Below are positions 7,795 through 15,679 of a DNA stretch of 64,000 nt, piece by piece. The notes under the pieces were generated by a model, which saw nothing but the letters and a program-made list of their open reading frames with translations, did not search any database and was not told the origin of the DNA. A program made the position numbers and the translations under genes. How positions within the stretch are numbered: the first letter of the stretch is position 1; the number at the start of each line of letters is the position of its first letter. This stretch comes from Ornithinibacillus sp. 4-3 (lineage in GTDB: Bacteria > Bacillota > Bacilli > Bacillales > Amphibacillaceae): the NCBI RefSeq assembly GCF_040958695.1, contig NZ_CP162599.1, forward strand, positions 1,832,001 through 1,896,000. Direction: 5' to 3'.

Positions 7795-8472
7795 TTGAAA
7801 AAAAGCTTATTATATATTGAAGATAACGAGAAAATAGGCAATTGGGTGAAAGAGGAATTAGAAGAGCGAGGCTTTTCAGTACAGTGGTTACTATCAGGAG
7901 AGAATGCTGAAAAAGAAGTGCTTCATCATGAAGTAGTTATTTTGGATATCATGTTGCCTGGATTAGATGGATTCACCGTTGGGAAACGCTTAAAGAAGGT
8001 AGCTCCTACAGTCCCAATTTTACTTTTATCAGCTCGAACATCGATAGATGATAAAGTGGATGGCTTGCAATTTGCGGATGATTATTTAACAAAACCTTTT
8101 CATATAGATGAATTAGTTGCTAGATTGGAAGTATTAATACGCCGAAGTGGAGGGCTACATTCCGAGCGTATTTCCTTAGGAGAGCATATCGAAGTCGATC
8201 CAGAAATCAAAATGGTATTTGATAAACAGACAGGAAAAGAAATTATCTTGACAGGAAAACAGCATCAAATTTTAATGTATTTCTTAAACCATCCTAACAA
8301 GGTTTTACCAAAAGAACAGATTTATGAAGCAATTTGGGAGGAGCCATATATGACTGGTGATAAAACATTAATGGTTCATATTAGTCGTCTCCGTCAAAAA
8401 ATAGAGCAGAATCCAGATTCTCCAGAGATTATTGAAACGTTGAAGGGAATAGGTTATCGGGTGAAGCTATGA
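7795..8472 (+). CDS. OmpR/PhoB-family response regulator
   Basis: This 225-residue regulator has an N-terminal receiver domain. The acidic pair is Glu9/Asp10, the phosphoacceptor Asp51 in VVILDIMLPGLDGF, the switch Ser79 and Lys100 in YLTKPF. A C-terminal winged helix (about 130-225) contains ILTGKQHQILMYF and HISRLRQKIEQNP. The start codon is TTG with GAAGGGTG 4 nt upstream. An extended -10 (TGTTATAAT, 7749-7757) lies ahead. The gene overlaps the histidine kinase by 4 nt (ATGA). Direct repeats upstream of the ABC genes at 9472 are candidate binding sites. Confidence 0.92.
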   Translation: MKKSLLYIEDNEKIGNWVKEELEERGFSVQWLLSGENAEKEVLHHEVVILDIMLPGLDGFTVGKRLKKVAPTVPILLLSARTSIDDKVDGLQFADDYLTKPFHIDELVARLEVLIRRSGGLHSERISLGEHIEVDPEIKMVFDKQTGKEIILTGKQHQILMYFLNHPNKVLPKEQIYEAIWEEPYMTGDKTLMVHISRLRQKIEQNPDSPEIIETLKGIGYRVKL

Positions 8473-9476
8473 AACATCAGAATTCATTATTTCGGAATTT
8501 TATGACAGGACATTTTATCTTTATTATTTTACCAATGTTTTTCATATTTCTTTTTCTGGGGTTCGTCGGGATTTCTGTGATCAATGAGAATCATGTAGAG
8601 GTAAACCGATTTTACATGATTTTACTTCTGTTTGCTTTTATTATTGTTGCATTTGTTATCATGTCTTGGATTTTCTTTTTAAAACTTCGCAAGCGTCTTA
8701 TTCGCCTCCAGGAATCTATGGCAATATCTGCTGATAATGAAACCTTTCCTAAGCCTGTACCTATTCAAACAGATAGAATGGATGAAATAGATCAGTTAGG
8801 GAATTCCTTTAATTGGATGATTAGCCAGCTTGAAGATAGTAAAATAAGAGAATACGAAGAAGAATTATTACGACGCAATCTTATTGCAAATTTATCTCAT
8901 GATTTGCGAACTCCGCTTACCATTTTGCGAGGGCATGTCAGCAGATTACATAAAGAATCACTTAGTATAGAAGGAAAAGAATCCATAGTAGAAATAGATC
9001 ATACGATTACAAGAGTTGACGATTTAATGGATGACTTACTTGCCTATACACTGCTTACATCAGGAAAATATCCTTTTCAGCCTAGTTCAACAGATATAAT
9101 TCGTTTAGTAAGAGCTTCAGTTGCTGCTTGGTATCCTGTATTTGAGGAGAAAAAGATACAATTTGATGTTGATTTGCCAACAGAAGAAACCTTTTACTGG
9201 GAAGTCGATTCGAAGTGGGTAACACGTGTCTTAGACAACTTATTTCAAAATATCCTTCGGCATGCTGCTACAGGAAAATATGCAAGTATTGTTGTTGATG
9301 ACAAAAAGGAGCAAATTATTATTTTAGATAAAGGACCAGGTATGGACCAATCTTCTGATAAGAGTGGGGTAGGTATAGGTTTATCCATTTCAAATTACAT
9401 GCTAGAAAAAATGAAACTGAAAGCTCAGTTTCTAACCAATGAGAACGGTACAAAAGTGGTTATTTCTAGGGCTTAA
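8469..9476 (+). CDS. Sensor histidine kinase
   Basis: The 335-residue kinase has two transmembrane helices (about 16-38 and 47-71) with only a short loop between them, so it lacks a large external sensing domain. A HAMP-like linker (about 71-125) leads to the dimerisation H-box ANLSHDLRTPLT with phospho-acceptor His144. The ATPase part has an N-box (LDNLFQNILRHA) and glycine-rich boxes DKGPGMD and GVGIGLSI. A short extracellular loop and an adjacent ABC transporter are typical of intramembrane-sensing kinases that detect peptide antibiotics or transporter activity. Overlap with the regulator gene implies coupled translation. Confidence 0.9.
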   Translation: MKHQNSLFRNFMTGHFIFIILPMFFIFLFLGFVGISVINENHVEVNRFYMILLLFAFIIVAFVIMSWIFFLKLRKRLIRLQESMAISADNETFPKPVPIQTDRMDEIDQLGNSFNWMISQLEDSKIREYEEELLRRNLIANLSHDLRTPLTILRGHVSRLHKESLSIEGKESIVEIDHTITRVDDLMDDLLAYTLLTSGKYPFQPSSTDIIRLVRASVAAWYPVFEEKKIQFDVDLPTEETFYWEVDSKWVTRVLDNLFQNILRHAATGKYASIVVDDKKEQIIILDKGPGMDQSSDKSGVGIGLSISNYMLEKMKLKAQFLTNENGTKVVISRA

Positions 9477-9538
9477 CCTAAAGCTTACCAAGAATTAACC
9501 TACAAGCTAACCGAGATGTTACTTTGCTTCGTTATAAT
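9472..9538 (+). promoter_or_regulatory. Direct-repeat operator and promoter of the ABC operon
   Basis: Four T-A-(A)-C-C half-sites, at TTAACC (9473-9478), TTACC (9485-9489), TTAACC (9495-9500) and CTAACC (9507-9512), repeat with a period of 11, 11 and 12 bp, one per DNA turn. A TATAAT at 9533-9538 lies downstream with no good -35. Such an array is what OmpR/PhoB-type activators bind. The first repeat overlaps the stop codon of the kinase gene. Confidence 0.6.
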
Positions 9539-9568
9539 TAGGTCCATAACAGAGAGGAAGTGTTATGG

Positions 9569-10282
9569 ATGATTGAAATTAATAACTTAGTTAAGAAACA
9601 TGGATCTCAAAAGATCTTGTCAGGCATTAGTTTTAAAGCTAAACCGGGGAGAGTCACTGGTTTCCTAGGACCAAATGGAGCGGGGAAGAGCTCTACACTC
9701 CGTATCCTACTTGGATTGGATCGTGCCACCTCAGGAAATGCACAAATTAATGGGGGACCCTTTGCAAAATTAAACAATCCACTAGCAACCATAGGTGCAG
9801 CCCTTGATGGATTTGGGGCTCATCGGATGCGAACAGGCCGAGCACATTTGCGTTGGATTGCACGTGCTGCAGGATTGCCTCGCTCCCGTGTAGAGGAAGT
9901 ATTAGAAATAGTAGGTCTTACTCATGCAGCCGGTAAGCGGATTGGAAATTATTCGCTTGGTATGAGGAAAAGACTCGGTATGGCTGCAGCACTGTTAGGT
10001 GATCCTGAGATATTGGTTTTAGATGAACCAGTAAACGGACTTGACCCAGAAGGTATTCGCTGGATTCGAACCTTTTTACGTGAACGTGCTGAATCCGGAA
10101 ATACCGTACTCTTATCCAGTCATCTTATGGGGGAGCTTGCGGAAACGGTTGATGATGTCGTGATTATTAATCATGGGAAAATTGTTGCTGATGGTACTTT
10201 AGAAGAAGTAATAGGTCATCATGCCACACTTGAGGAAGCCTTTTTTGCTCTCACTTCTGGAAGTGCAGGTGATGTGATATGA
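9569..10282 (+). CDS. ABC transporter ATP-binding protein (BcrA/LanF-like)
   Basis: This 237-residue ATPase has Walker A GPNGAGKS (34-41), a signature loop YSLGM (128-132) in place of the canonical LSGGQ, Walker B ILVLDEP (148-154), D-loop GLDP (157-160) and switch His185. The start ATG at 9569 is 8 nt from GAGAGGAAG; a GTG nine bases upstream lies within that site. The following permease overlaps by 4 nt (ATGA). The segment around AALDGFGAHRMRTGRAHLRW and the Ala/Arg-rich helix look more like actinobacterial drug exporters than typical Bacillus ones. Together with two permeases and the upstream two-component system it resembles bacitracin or lantibiotic self-protection exporters. Confidence 0.9.
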   Translation: MIEINNLVKKHGSQKILSGISFKAKPGRVTGFLGPNGAGKSSTLRILLGLDRATSGNAQINGGPFAKLNNPLATIGAALDGFGAHRMRTGRAHLRWIARAAGLPRSRVEEVLEIVGLTHAAGKRIGNYSLGMRKRLGMAAALLGDPEILVLDEPVNGLDPEGIRWIRTFLRERAESGNTVLLSSHLMGELAETVDDVVIINHGKIVADGTLEEVIGHHATLEEAFFALTSGSAGDVI

Positions 10283-11022
10283 GGGCGCTTTCCGCAGAAT
10301 TGTCCAAGTTAGCTTCCTTGCCATCTATCTGGCTTGCTTTTCTTATTGGAATCTTTGGATCAGCAACCATTGCGATTTTAGATAGCCTAAGCGAAAAAGA
10401 CGATATCATTGCTGGAGTCAGTACACGACTATCAGAAATTGGTTATATAGGATTAGCTTTTGGGATTCCAGGTGTGATTATTATTGGGGTTATTGCTGTT
10501 AGTAGTGAGTATTTCACAGAAAGTAGCGAATCTGGTGGGGGACAGCAGCTTACAACAAGCCTAACCGCAGTTTCATCTAGAATTCACTTTTTATTTGCAA
10601 AAGCAGGCGCTGTAACAGTGGTAAGTCTATTACTTTCTATCATTGCACTTATTACAACCATGGGAGCAACTTATCTAACTCTAGGTGAATATGCACCAGC
10701 AATAGAAATATCGAGATATATTGGTGTTATATGCAACTGGATATTTACTGCTCTTTTAGCATTTGGGATTACCGTGCTAACCAAGAACGGTATTATCCCA
10801 CTCACGATACTCATCTTAAATGCTTCTGTTGTTACAGTTAGTTATTTGCTTTCTAATATTACCAAGCTAGGTTTTTATTTACCAGATAGTGCCGGTAGGG
10901 ATATGTTTATGGGTGATGGATATTTCTCACCATTTGTAGGTGGATTAATCATGTTTACTTGGGTAGCTGTTCTTTTCATTCTTGCAACGATTGTATTCTA
11001 CAGAAGGGATGTTGCATCATGA
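10279..11022 (+). CDS. ABC-2 type transporter permease (first of two)
   Basis: The 247-residue membrane protein begins MRALSAELSKLASLPSIWLA, the usual cytoplasmic lead-in of ABC-2/LanE-LanG-like permeases. About six hydrophobic segments follow, including LAFLIGIFGSATIAIL, IGLAFGIPGVIIIGVIAV, AVTVVSLLLSIIALITT and GGLIMFTWVAVLFILATIVF. It overlaps the ATPase gene by 4 nt and the second permease by 4 nt, so all three are translationally coupled. It shares its opening AELSKLxSLPxIWL with the downstream permease, pointing to duplication. It presumably forms a heterodimeric channel with that partner; the substrate is unknown. Confidence 0.86.
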   Translation: MRALSAELSKLASLPSIWLAFLIGIFGSATIAILDSLSEKDDIIAGVSTRLSEIGYIGLAFGIPGVIIIGVIAVSSEYFTESSESGGGQQLTTSLTAVSSRIHFLFAKAGAVTVVSLLLSIIALITTMGATYLTLGEYAPAIEISRYIGVICNWIFTALLAFGITVLTKNGIIPLTILILNASVVTVSYLLSNITKLGFYLPDSAGRDMFMGDGYFSPFVGGLIMFTWVAVLFILATIVFYRRDVAS

Positions 11023-11774
11023 ACGAATCATCAAGTAAAAAAATAACTCACATTCTTGGTGCAGAGCTGTCTAAATTAATCTCATTACCGATGATATGGC
11101 TTACTCTAATTGGTACATTCATTCTTAATTTAATTTTAGTCGCAGCTTTTATTTATGCTGAACTACAAGCAGAAACAGGTAGTAATGTATTAGATATTGG
11201 ACTAGCTTCGATGAGCTATCTTCAAGTTGGTTTTATCATTCTTGGAATTTTAGCCGCTTGCTCTGAATATGTAGGTGGTCAAATTCAAACTACACTAATC
11301 GCGGTACCCTGGCGTGGTCTACAATTATCTACCAAGCACTTGGCTTTAGCCATTATTAGTCTTCCAGCTGCATTTATTACTGTTTCAGCTGGGGCGCTTT
11401 ATGCTTTTATGATGATAAAAGACATAGCAACAGAACTTGAAATAAGTACAATGATCAAAACAATAGCAGGTGCAACAGGATATCTCACATTAACCACGCT
11501 TCTTAGTGTAGCAATAGGGTCCTTACTAAAACGAACTATTCCTGCATTAGTTGTACTGCTCAGTTATTATTTTATTGCCAGTCCATTATTGAGAGGATTT
11601 TTGTCTGATATTAAAAATTATCTTCCTGATACAGCAGGATCTTACATGTATACGTCGTCTGCTTCAGAAGGAATAAATGGACTTACTTCAATACAAGGAA
11701 CTGGGATTTTGATGTTATGGACGTTCATTTTAATTGCAGTAGCTGTTGTATTTTACCGAAAACGAGATGCTTAA
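11019..11774 (+). CDS. ABC-2 type transporter permease (second of two)
   Basis: The ATG at 11019 overlaps the preceding stop (ATGA), giving 251 residues; the longer frame starting at 10959 lies inside the first permease and is rejected. The N-terminus HILGAELSKLISLPMIWLT repeats that of the first permease. Hydrophobic stretches such as LTLIGTFILNLILVAAFIYA, LQVGFIILGILAACSEY and ILMLWTFILIAVAVVFY indicate about six membrane helices. Two different permeases with one ATPase is the LanFEG arrangement. No lantibiotic structural or modification genes are present in the window, so a detoxification role is more likely than self-immunity. Confidence 0.86.
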   Translation: MNESSSKKITHILGAELSKLISLPMIWLTLIGTFILNLILVAAFIYAELQAETGSNVLDIGLASMSYLQVGFIILGILAACSEYVGGQIQTTLIAVPWRGLQLSTKHLALAIISLPAAFITVSAGALYAFMMIKDIATELEISTMIKTIAGATGYLTLTTLLSVAIGSLLKRTIPALVVLLSYYFIASPLLRGFLSDIKNYLPDTAGSYMYTSSASEGINGLTSIQGTGILMLWTFILIAVAVVFYRKRDA

Positions 11775-11868
11775 GTTTATGAAAGTATGTATATCATTTT
11801 TAGCTTTGCGAAATAAGTATAATTAAAGGAATAAATGGATTTTAAAACTCACCAAGGAAGTGATAAGA

Positions 11869-12411
11869 ATGACACTACCAAAAGGAATTTATATAATCAC
11901 TGGTATTATGGCTTCTGGAAAATCAACGATAGCACAATTATTGGCAGAACAGCTGGATAAAAGTGTCCATGTACATGGTGATATTTATCGAAAAATGATA
12001 GTAAATGGACGAAAAGAAATGACACCACAGCCTTCTGAAGAGGCACTAGAACAATTAAGACTGCGCTATCATCTGACTGCCAATACAGTAAAAACATATT
12101 ATGAAGCAGGCTTCACTGTAGTAGTACAAGACAATTATTTAGGAGTAGAAACAAAAACTTTTCTGCAAGAATTACAATCTAAGCCTGTCTATTTAATCAC
12201 ACTTAATCCTAGTATAAATGCAATTCTACAACGAGAAAAACAACGTCATAAAACAGGCTATCATGCATGGCAAGTAGAATCACTTTATCAAGTATTAATA
12301 GAAGAAAACCCACAAATAGGGCTATGGATAGATTCATCTGATATGACACCAGAAGAAACTATTACCGAGATTTTAAAGCATGTGGAATCAGCGGGAAGGA
12401 TCTATGTCTGA
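11869..12411 (+). CDS. P-loop kinase/AAA-like phosphotransferase
   Basis: This 180-residue protein has a Walker A motif ITGIMASGKST (about 9-19), then VHVHGDIYRKMI, where Asp could be the catalytic base, and a later Arg-rich lid REKQRHKTGYH. This is the small-molecule kinase layout of the chloramphenicol-phosphotransferase, gluconate-kinase and zeta-toxin group. The phosphorylated substrate cannot be deduced. The start ATG at 11869 has AAGGAAG 8 nt upstream. It is 94 nt downstream of the ABC permease and ends at a strong terminator, so it may be a separate unit. Confidence 0.75.
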   Translation: MTLPKGIYIITGIMASGKSTIAQLLAEQLDKSVHVHGDIYRKMIVNGRKEMTPQPSEEALEQLRLRYHLTANTVKTYYEAGFTVVVQDNYLGVETKTFLQELQSKPVYLITLNPSINAILQREKQRHKTGYHAWQVESLYQVLIEENPQIGLWIDSSDMTPEETITEILKHVESAGRIYV

Positions 12412-12450
12412 TTCTTTTCATTAAGATAATTGCCAAACCTGTCTGAGCGT

Positions 12451-12505
12451 TAGAAATAAAGCAGGCTTGCTAATTTAAATGATTAGCAAGCCTGCTTTAT
12501 TTCTA
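12451..12505. terminator. Strong bidirectional terminator, 24-bp perfect stem
   Basis: TAGAAATAAAGCAGGCTTGC... (12451-12474) and its exact complement (12482-12505) form a 24-bp perfect stem with a 7-nt loop. The outer A/T pairs give a T run in either direction. It separates the convergent kinase gene and the CMD-domain gene. Confidence 0.88.
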
Positions 12506-12518
12506 TCTCTAAACTGTA

Positions 12519-13175
12519 TTAATCTTCTTTATAAGCTTCGATCATATTCGCCATGTGAGCATAGGCACCGCCTGCACGTAAAGCAGCTGTAACGAGAATT
12601 GCTTCTGCTAACTCCTCATTTGTAGCACCTTGTTTTATCGCTTTCTTTGTATGGCTATCAATACAATAAGCACATTGCGTTGCAGTTGCTACAGCTACTG
12701 CAATAATCTCTTTAAATTTAGTACTCAAAGCTCCTTCTTTTACTGTAGAATCACTAAAAGCTCTATAAGACTTAAAGGCATCAGGATCTAATTTACCTAA
12801 TTGAACTGTTCTCTTGACATCTGAACGACTATAAAGAATTTCTGACGCATCTTCTTCTTGTGTGTGAAAAACATGAGAACTATGTGCAACAGAACCTCCA
12901 GCTTCAAGAGCAGATGCAACAAATACTGCTTCCGTTAATTCCTCTAGTGTTGCGCCTAGTTTCTTTGCATTTTTCGTATGGGTTACAAGACAGTACGGAC
13001 ATTGTGTCACATGTGTAATTGCTACTGCAATAATTTCTTTTTCCTTTTCTGTTAAAGCACCATCTTGAAATACATCCATATTAAATTTTTGAAACGCTTG
13101 AAATTGTTCAGGTGCTAAATGCTTAAGTTGTGCAAAATTTCTTCTTAGTTCGAGCGAGTATAAGCTAGAAGACAT
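12519..13175 (-). CDS. Carboxymuconolactone decarboxylase-family protein with two CMD/AhpD-like domains
   Basis: The start at 13175 (MSSSLYSLELRR) has GGGAGGAA just upstream; a longer frame lacks such a site. The 218-residue protein contains two tandem CMD domains, each with the peroxidatic CxxC-x3-H motif: CPYCLVTHTK and CAYCIDSHTK. Each motif is followed by a matching GAT-x-EEL-x-EAxxV segment. AhpD-like domains reduce peroxides through this dithiol, and single-domain members act as trimers or hexamers. A fused pair probably halves the subunit count. The exact substrate and electron donor are unknown. It is a single gene bounded by the terminator at 12451. Confidence 0.85.
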   Translation of the reverse strand: MSSSLYSLELRRNFAQLKHLAPEQFQAFQKFNMDVFQDGALTEKEKEIIAVAITHVTQCPYCLVTHTKNAKKLGATLEELTEAVFVASALEAGGSVAHSSHVFHTQEEDASEILYSRSDVKRTVQLGKLDPDAFKSYRAFSDSTVKEGALSTKFKEIIAVAVATATQCAYCIDSHTKKAIKQGATNEELAEAILVTAALRAGGAYAHMANMIEAYKED

Positions 13176-13454
13176 GTTTGAAATTCCTCCCGAATATTGG
13201 TAATTGATTTTCATTTGAAAATGTTCTGTATAATTATCCTATCATTAGCTCCTTCTTTTTAAAAAATAAATGCTCAGAAATCTGTCAATGTTTTCCGTGT
13301 TTAGAAGCTTGTAGATTTTGAGTAAATAAAAAATACTTTATAACTTTTCAATTAAAGGAAGAGAATTTTTTAGAAAAAGAAGGAATTTTGAGCAATTTAG
13401 AAGAAACTTTTAATATTCGATTGTGGTAAAGTTCATAAAAAGGAGGCGTTTTAA

Positions 13455-13853
13455 ATGGCTACAATGATTTTTGTTAATTTTCCAGTTAAAAATGTTGCTG
13501 ATGCTACAAATTTTTATGAGAAATTGGGTTTTACAAAAAATAATGATTTCTCTGATACTCATGCAAGCTGTATGGTTTGGGATGATAATTTTTATATTAT
13601 GTTGTTAGAACATGCTTTTTATCAGCAATTTCTTAAGGATAAAAAGATTGCCGACACACAAAAGGAAAATGCTGCCTTGATCTGCTTTAGCATGGAAAAC
13701 GCAGAAGCAGTTAAAGAATTTGGACGATTAGCGAAAGAAAATGGCGGCGATGCTTACCATATTGATATGGGAATTCCAGAAGAACAAATGTATGGATTAG
13801 AAGTATCTGATATTGATGGGAATATGCTAGAACCAATGTGGATGAAACAATAA
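13455..13853 (+). CDS. VOC-family (glyoxalase/extradiol dioxygenase-like) protein
   Basis: This 132-residue single-unit VOC protein contains FVNFPVKNVADATNFYEKLG (opening beta-alpha unit), CMVWDDNFYIMLL and the closing VSDIDGNMLEPMWM. The size and final DIDGNxxEPMWM motif match the YkcA/lactoylglutathione-lyase-like group, whose members are often uncharacterised. The start follows AAAAAGGAGGCG. A strong terminator follows at 13891, so it is monocistronic. The metal ligands cannot be assigned with confidence. Confidence 0.82.
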   Translation: MATMIFVNFPVKNVADATNFYEKLGFTKNNDFSDTHASCMVWDDNFYIMLLEHAFYQQFLKDKKIADTQKENAALICFSMENAEAVKEFGRLAKENGGDAYHIDMGIPEEQMYGLEVSDIDGNMLEPMWMKQ

Positions 13854-13890
13854 TAAGTAACGAGATAGTATACAGAAATATAGATAAATC

Positions 13891-13934
13891 AATAGCCTGG
13901 TGCCAATATTTTATATGGCATCAGGCTATTTTAT
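13891..13934 (+). terminator. Rho-independent terminator
   Basis: A 15-bp stem, AATAGCCTGGTGCCA (13891-13905) with TGGCATCAGGCTATT (13916-13930), has one G-T pair, a 10-nt loop and a following TTTT. Confidence 0.85.
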
Positions 13935-14071
13935 GAATTAGAAAACTCAAAATTATAAAGATTTTATTCACGAGACTAAAGAATTTTTAGATAAAGTTAA
14001 TAATAACAAGTGATTTGATAATTACAAACATCAAATAAAGAATATTATATGAATAGAGGAGGTTTTAGATA

Positions 14072-14323
14072 ATGAAAGAAATTATTGAAATTTTCAATTT
14101 ACCATTTGATGATATACAGGAAATTTCTTATGAAATACTAGAACCTATTTATGATAATACCGGAGTATGTATTTTTGAAGGTACAGCTTATTTTGTTGCT
14201 TACACAATTTATGGTGCAAGAATTGAAATTCCAGAAAAAGATAGTCGCTTTTTAACCATTAAAGAGTTACTACCAACTAAACTCTCCCTACATGAAAACA
14301 AAACGCTTTACTTAAGAGGGTAG
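14072..14323 (+). CDS. Small hypothetical protein (83 aa)
   Basis: A GAGGAGG site (14057-14063) precedes the ATG with 8 nt spacing, which supports a real gene. The 83-residue product begins MKEIIEIFNLPFDDIQEIS and is acidic, with alternating beta-like stretches (CIFEGTAYFVAYTIYGARIEI) and no membrane segment, cysteine motif or recognisable domain. I do not recognise the family. It stands alone, with a terminator upstream and a decayed TetR fragment downstream, in a region containing gene remnants. It may be an orphan of an old mobile or immunity-type cassette; this is only context. Confidence 0.55.
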   Translation: MKEIIEIFNLPFDDIQEISYEILEPIYDNTGVCIFEGTAYFVAYTIYGARIEIPEKDSRFLTIKELLPTKLSLHENKTLYLRG

Positions 14324-14428
14324 AGGAGCATTAGTATTGTGTAAATTAATAATGCTAAAATGGATTATATTTAGTTCGTAAGTTTAATAATATCCCTTTA
14401 ATTTATAGCCTATCACTTTCTAATTGTT

Positions 14429-14668
14429 TTGATCTTTTTTGTACTTTTCCTTCGTAGTGCAGCACTGTTACAACAAACTGCTCGATTAATCGAAAGGGGC
14501 CAGAATCTTGGTCAATTTAAACAGGGAAATACGATGGAGATGGTATTTTTCTATTTTGCATCCATACAAGGGTTAGTGATGATGAAAATTGCTATGAATG
14601 AAGAGTTCATAACTCCACGTCCGGAAATCGTAACATCTTTTTTGATGGAGGATTGTACCTCACTGTAA
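14429..14668 (+). pseudogene. TetR-family regulator, C-terminal remnant
   Basis: The frame covers about 75 residues resembling the C-terminal ligand domain of TetR regulators: LIERGQNLGQFKQGN, then MVFFYFASIQGLVMMKIA, and PEIVTSFLM at the end. No helix-turn-helix DNA-binding domain lies upstream in any frame that I can see, and there is no ribosome binding site before the first TTG. I infer a 5'-deleted TetR gene. Its former target is unknown. Confidence 0.6.
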
Positions 14669-14853
14669 CTTTCTTGAGTTTGATGTAATTTGTTCTCTTA
14701 GAAAAATTAAACTTAATATTCCCAGCCATTTTTTCAGCAAGTGGCTCATCATTTCTACTCCATAAGTGCACATAATGTTTTAAAGTTCTATGCTCTAATC
14801 CGCGTGATACAACTAATACATCAGCATTAAGCTCATTAATTGATTGGACATAA
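14655..14853 (-). pseudogene. Unidentified coding remnant, no start codon
   Basis: On the minus strand an open stretch directly after a TGA reads FYVQSINELNADVLVVSRGL, then HYVHLWSRNDEPLAEKM and IKFNFSKRTNYIK. The composition looks protein-like, but there is no start codon, no ribosome binding site and no recognised family. Its upstream end abuts the terminator at 14861. I treat it as a decayed fragment antisense to the TetR remnant. Confidence 0.35.
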
Positions 14854-14860
14854 AAATATC

Positions 14861-14894
14861 AAAAAGAGATTAACACATGTAGTAATCTCTTTTT
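14861..14894. terminator. Bidirectional terminator
   Basis: AAAAAGAGATTA (14861-14872) pairs perfectly with TAATCTCTTTTT (14883-14894) over a 10-nt loop. It lies just past the stop of the leftward DJ-1-like gene and would work in both directions. Confidence 0.8.
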
Positions 14895-14920
14895 AAGATT
14901 TTAATAACAACAAAAATATC

Positions 14921-15559
14921 CTAATATTTATTGTTAGATGGTAGAGTTTGCATAAGTTCAAAGAAATATTTAGAATCGCCAGTATTAAAATAGTTATACC
15001 AAGATTCTAATGTGTTTGATTTAAAAACATCTAAGCACTCAATAATTTGTTTCATCCATAGCAAAGCTTCAGTGGAACCAGCAGTAATAAGGTTATTAGA
15101 TGCAATAGAGGCTTGGTCTATATAAAAATCTTGTCCTTTATAATTAGAACAAATCATTTCAAGGAATCCCGGACCATTACTAGTATGCGGACGGTTATTT
15201 AGTATCCCAAAATTAGCAAGTGCTGCAGTAGCTCCACAAATTGCACATACTGTAGCACCTACAGAGAGCAACTCGTTTGCTTTTACGAGAATAGCTTCAT
15301 GCTTTGGATCATTCCATGTATCTGCACCTGGTAATAACAACATGCTTGTTTCACTTACAATAATGTCATCAATTAAGTAGTCAGGAACTATTGTCATTCC
15401 GCCCATTGTACGGATTGGTTGTTTGGAGTAACTAACTGTTTTAATCGATAGGTGATTCGCGTCTTCTTTGAAAAATCTCCTAGAATTCAACTCCGCAGTA
15501 ACATATCCTAGTTCCCAGTCAGCTAAAGTATCAAGTACATAAATATAGATTGTTTTCAT
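14921..15559 (-). CDS. DJ-1/PfpI family protein (type 1 glutamine amidotransferase-like)
   Basis: The 212-residue protein begins MKTIYIYVLDTLADWELGYV, the first strand and acidic residue of the DJ-1/PfpI fold. A nucleophile elbow AICGATAALA (Cys at about 107) follows a conserved LLLPGADTW. Members include proteases, chaperones, deglycases and hydrolases, so the activity is uncertain. The ATG at 15559 has GGAGGA 5 nt upstream; the adjacent ATG at 15562 is too close. It is divergent from a WYL-domain regulator, and their shared 120-bp region contains a palindrome. This suggests the regulator controls this gene. Confidence 0.85.
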   Translation of the reverse strand: MKTIYIYVLDTLADWELGYVTAELNSRRFFKEDANHLSIKTVSYSKQPIRTMGGMTIVPDYLIDDIIVSETSMLLLPGADTWNDPKHEAILVKANELLSVGATVCAICGATAALANFGILNNRPHTSNGPGFLEMICSNYKGQDFYIDQASIASNNLITAGSTEALLWMKQIIECLDVFKSNTLESWYNYFNTGDSKYFFELMQTLPSNNKY

Positions 15560-15603
15560 CATTTTCCTCCATTTGATTGTAATAGGTTGATTGCTTGATT
15601 ATT

Positions 15604-15649
15604 ATTATACTTAGCTATTGTTGACAACAATATGGCAACAATCTAGAAT
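15604..15649. promoter_or_regulatory. Palindromic operator within divergent promoters
   Basis: TATTGTTG-A-CAACAATA (15616-15632) is a perfect palindrome around one base. It covers TTGACA (15621-15626), which with TAGAAT (15644-15649) and a 17-nt spacer makes a good rightward promoter for the WYL regulator. A third CAACAAT half-site lies at 15636-15642, 11 bp on. A leftward TATAAT (15609-15604) points to the DJ-1-like gene. This suggests autorepression plus control of the neighbour. Confidence 0.65.
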
Positions 15650-15679
15650 GAAGAAATCTTTTTGAAAGGTGGCTAACAG

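Noticed and set aside
13931-14071. Possible C-terminal remnant (NYKDFIHETKEFLDKV)
   Set aside because: Only about 22 codons, AT-rich, no family recognised; could be chance.
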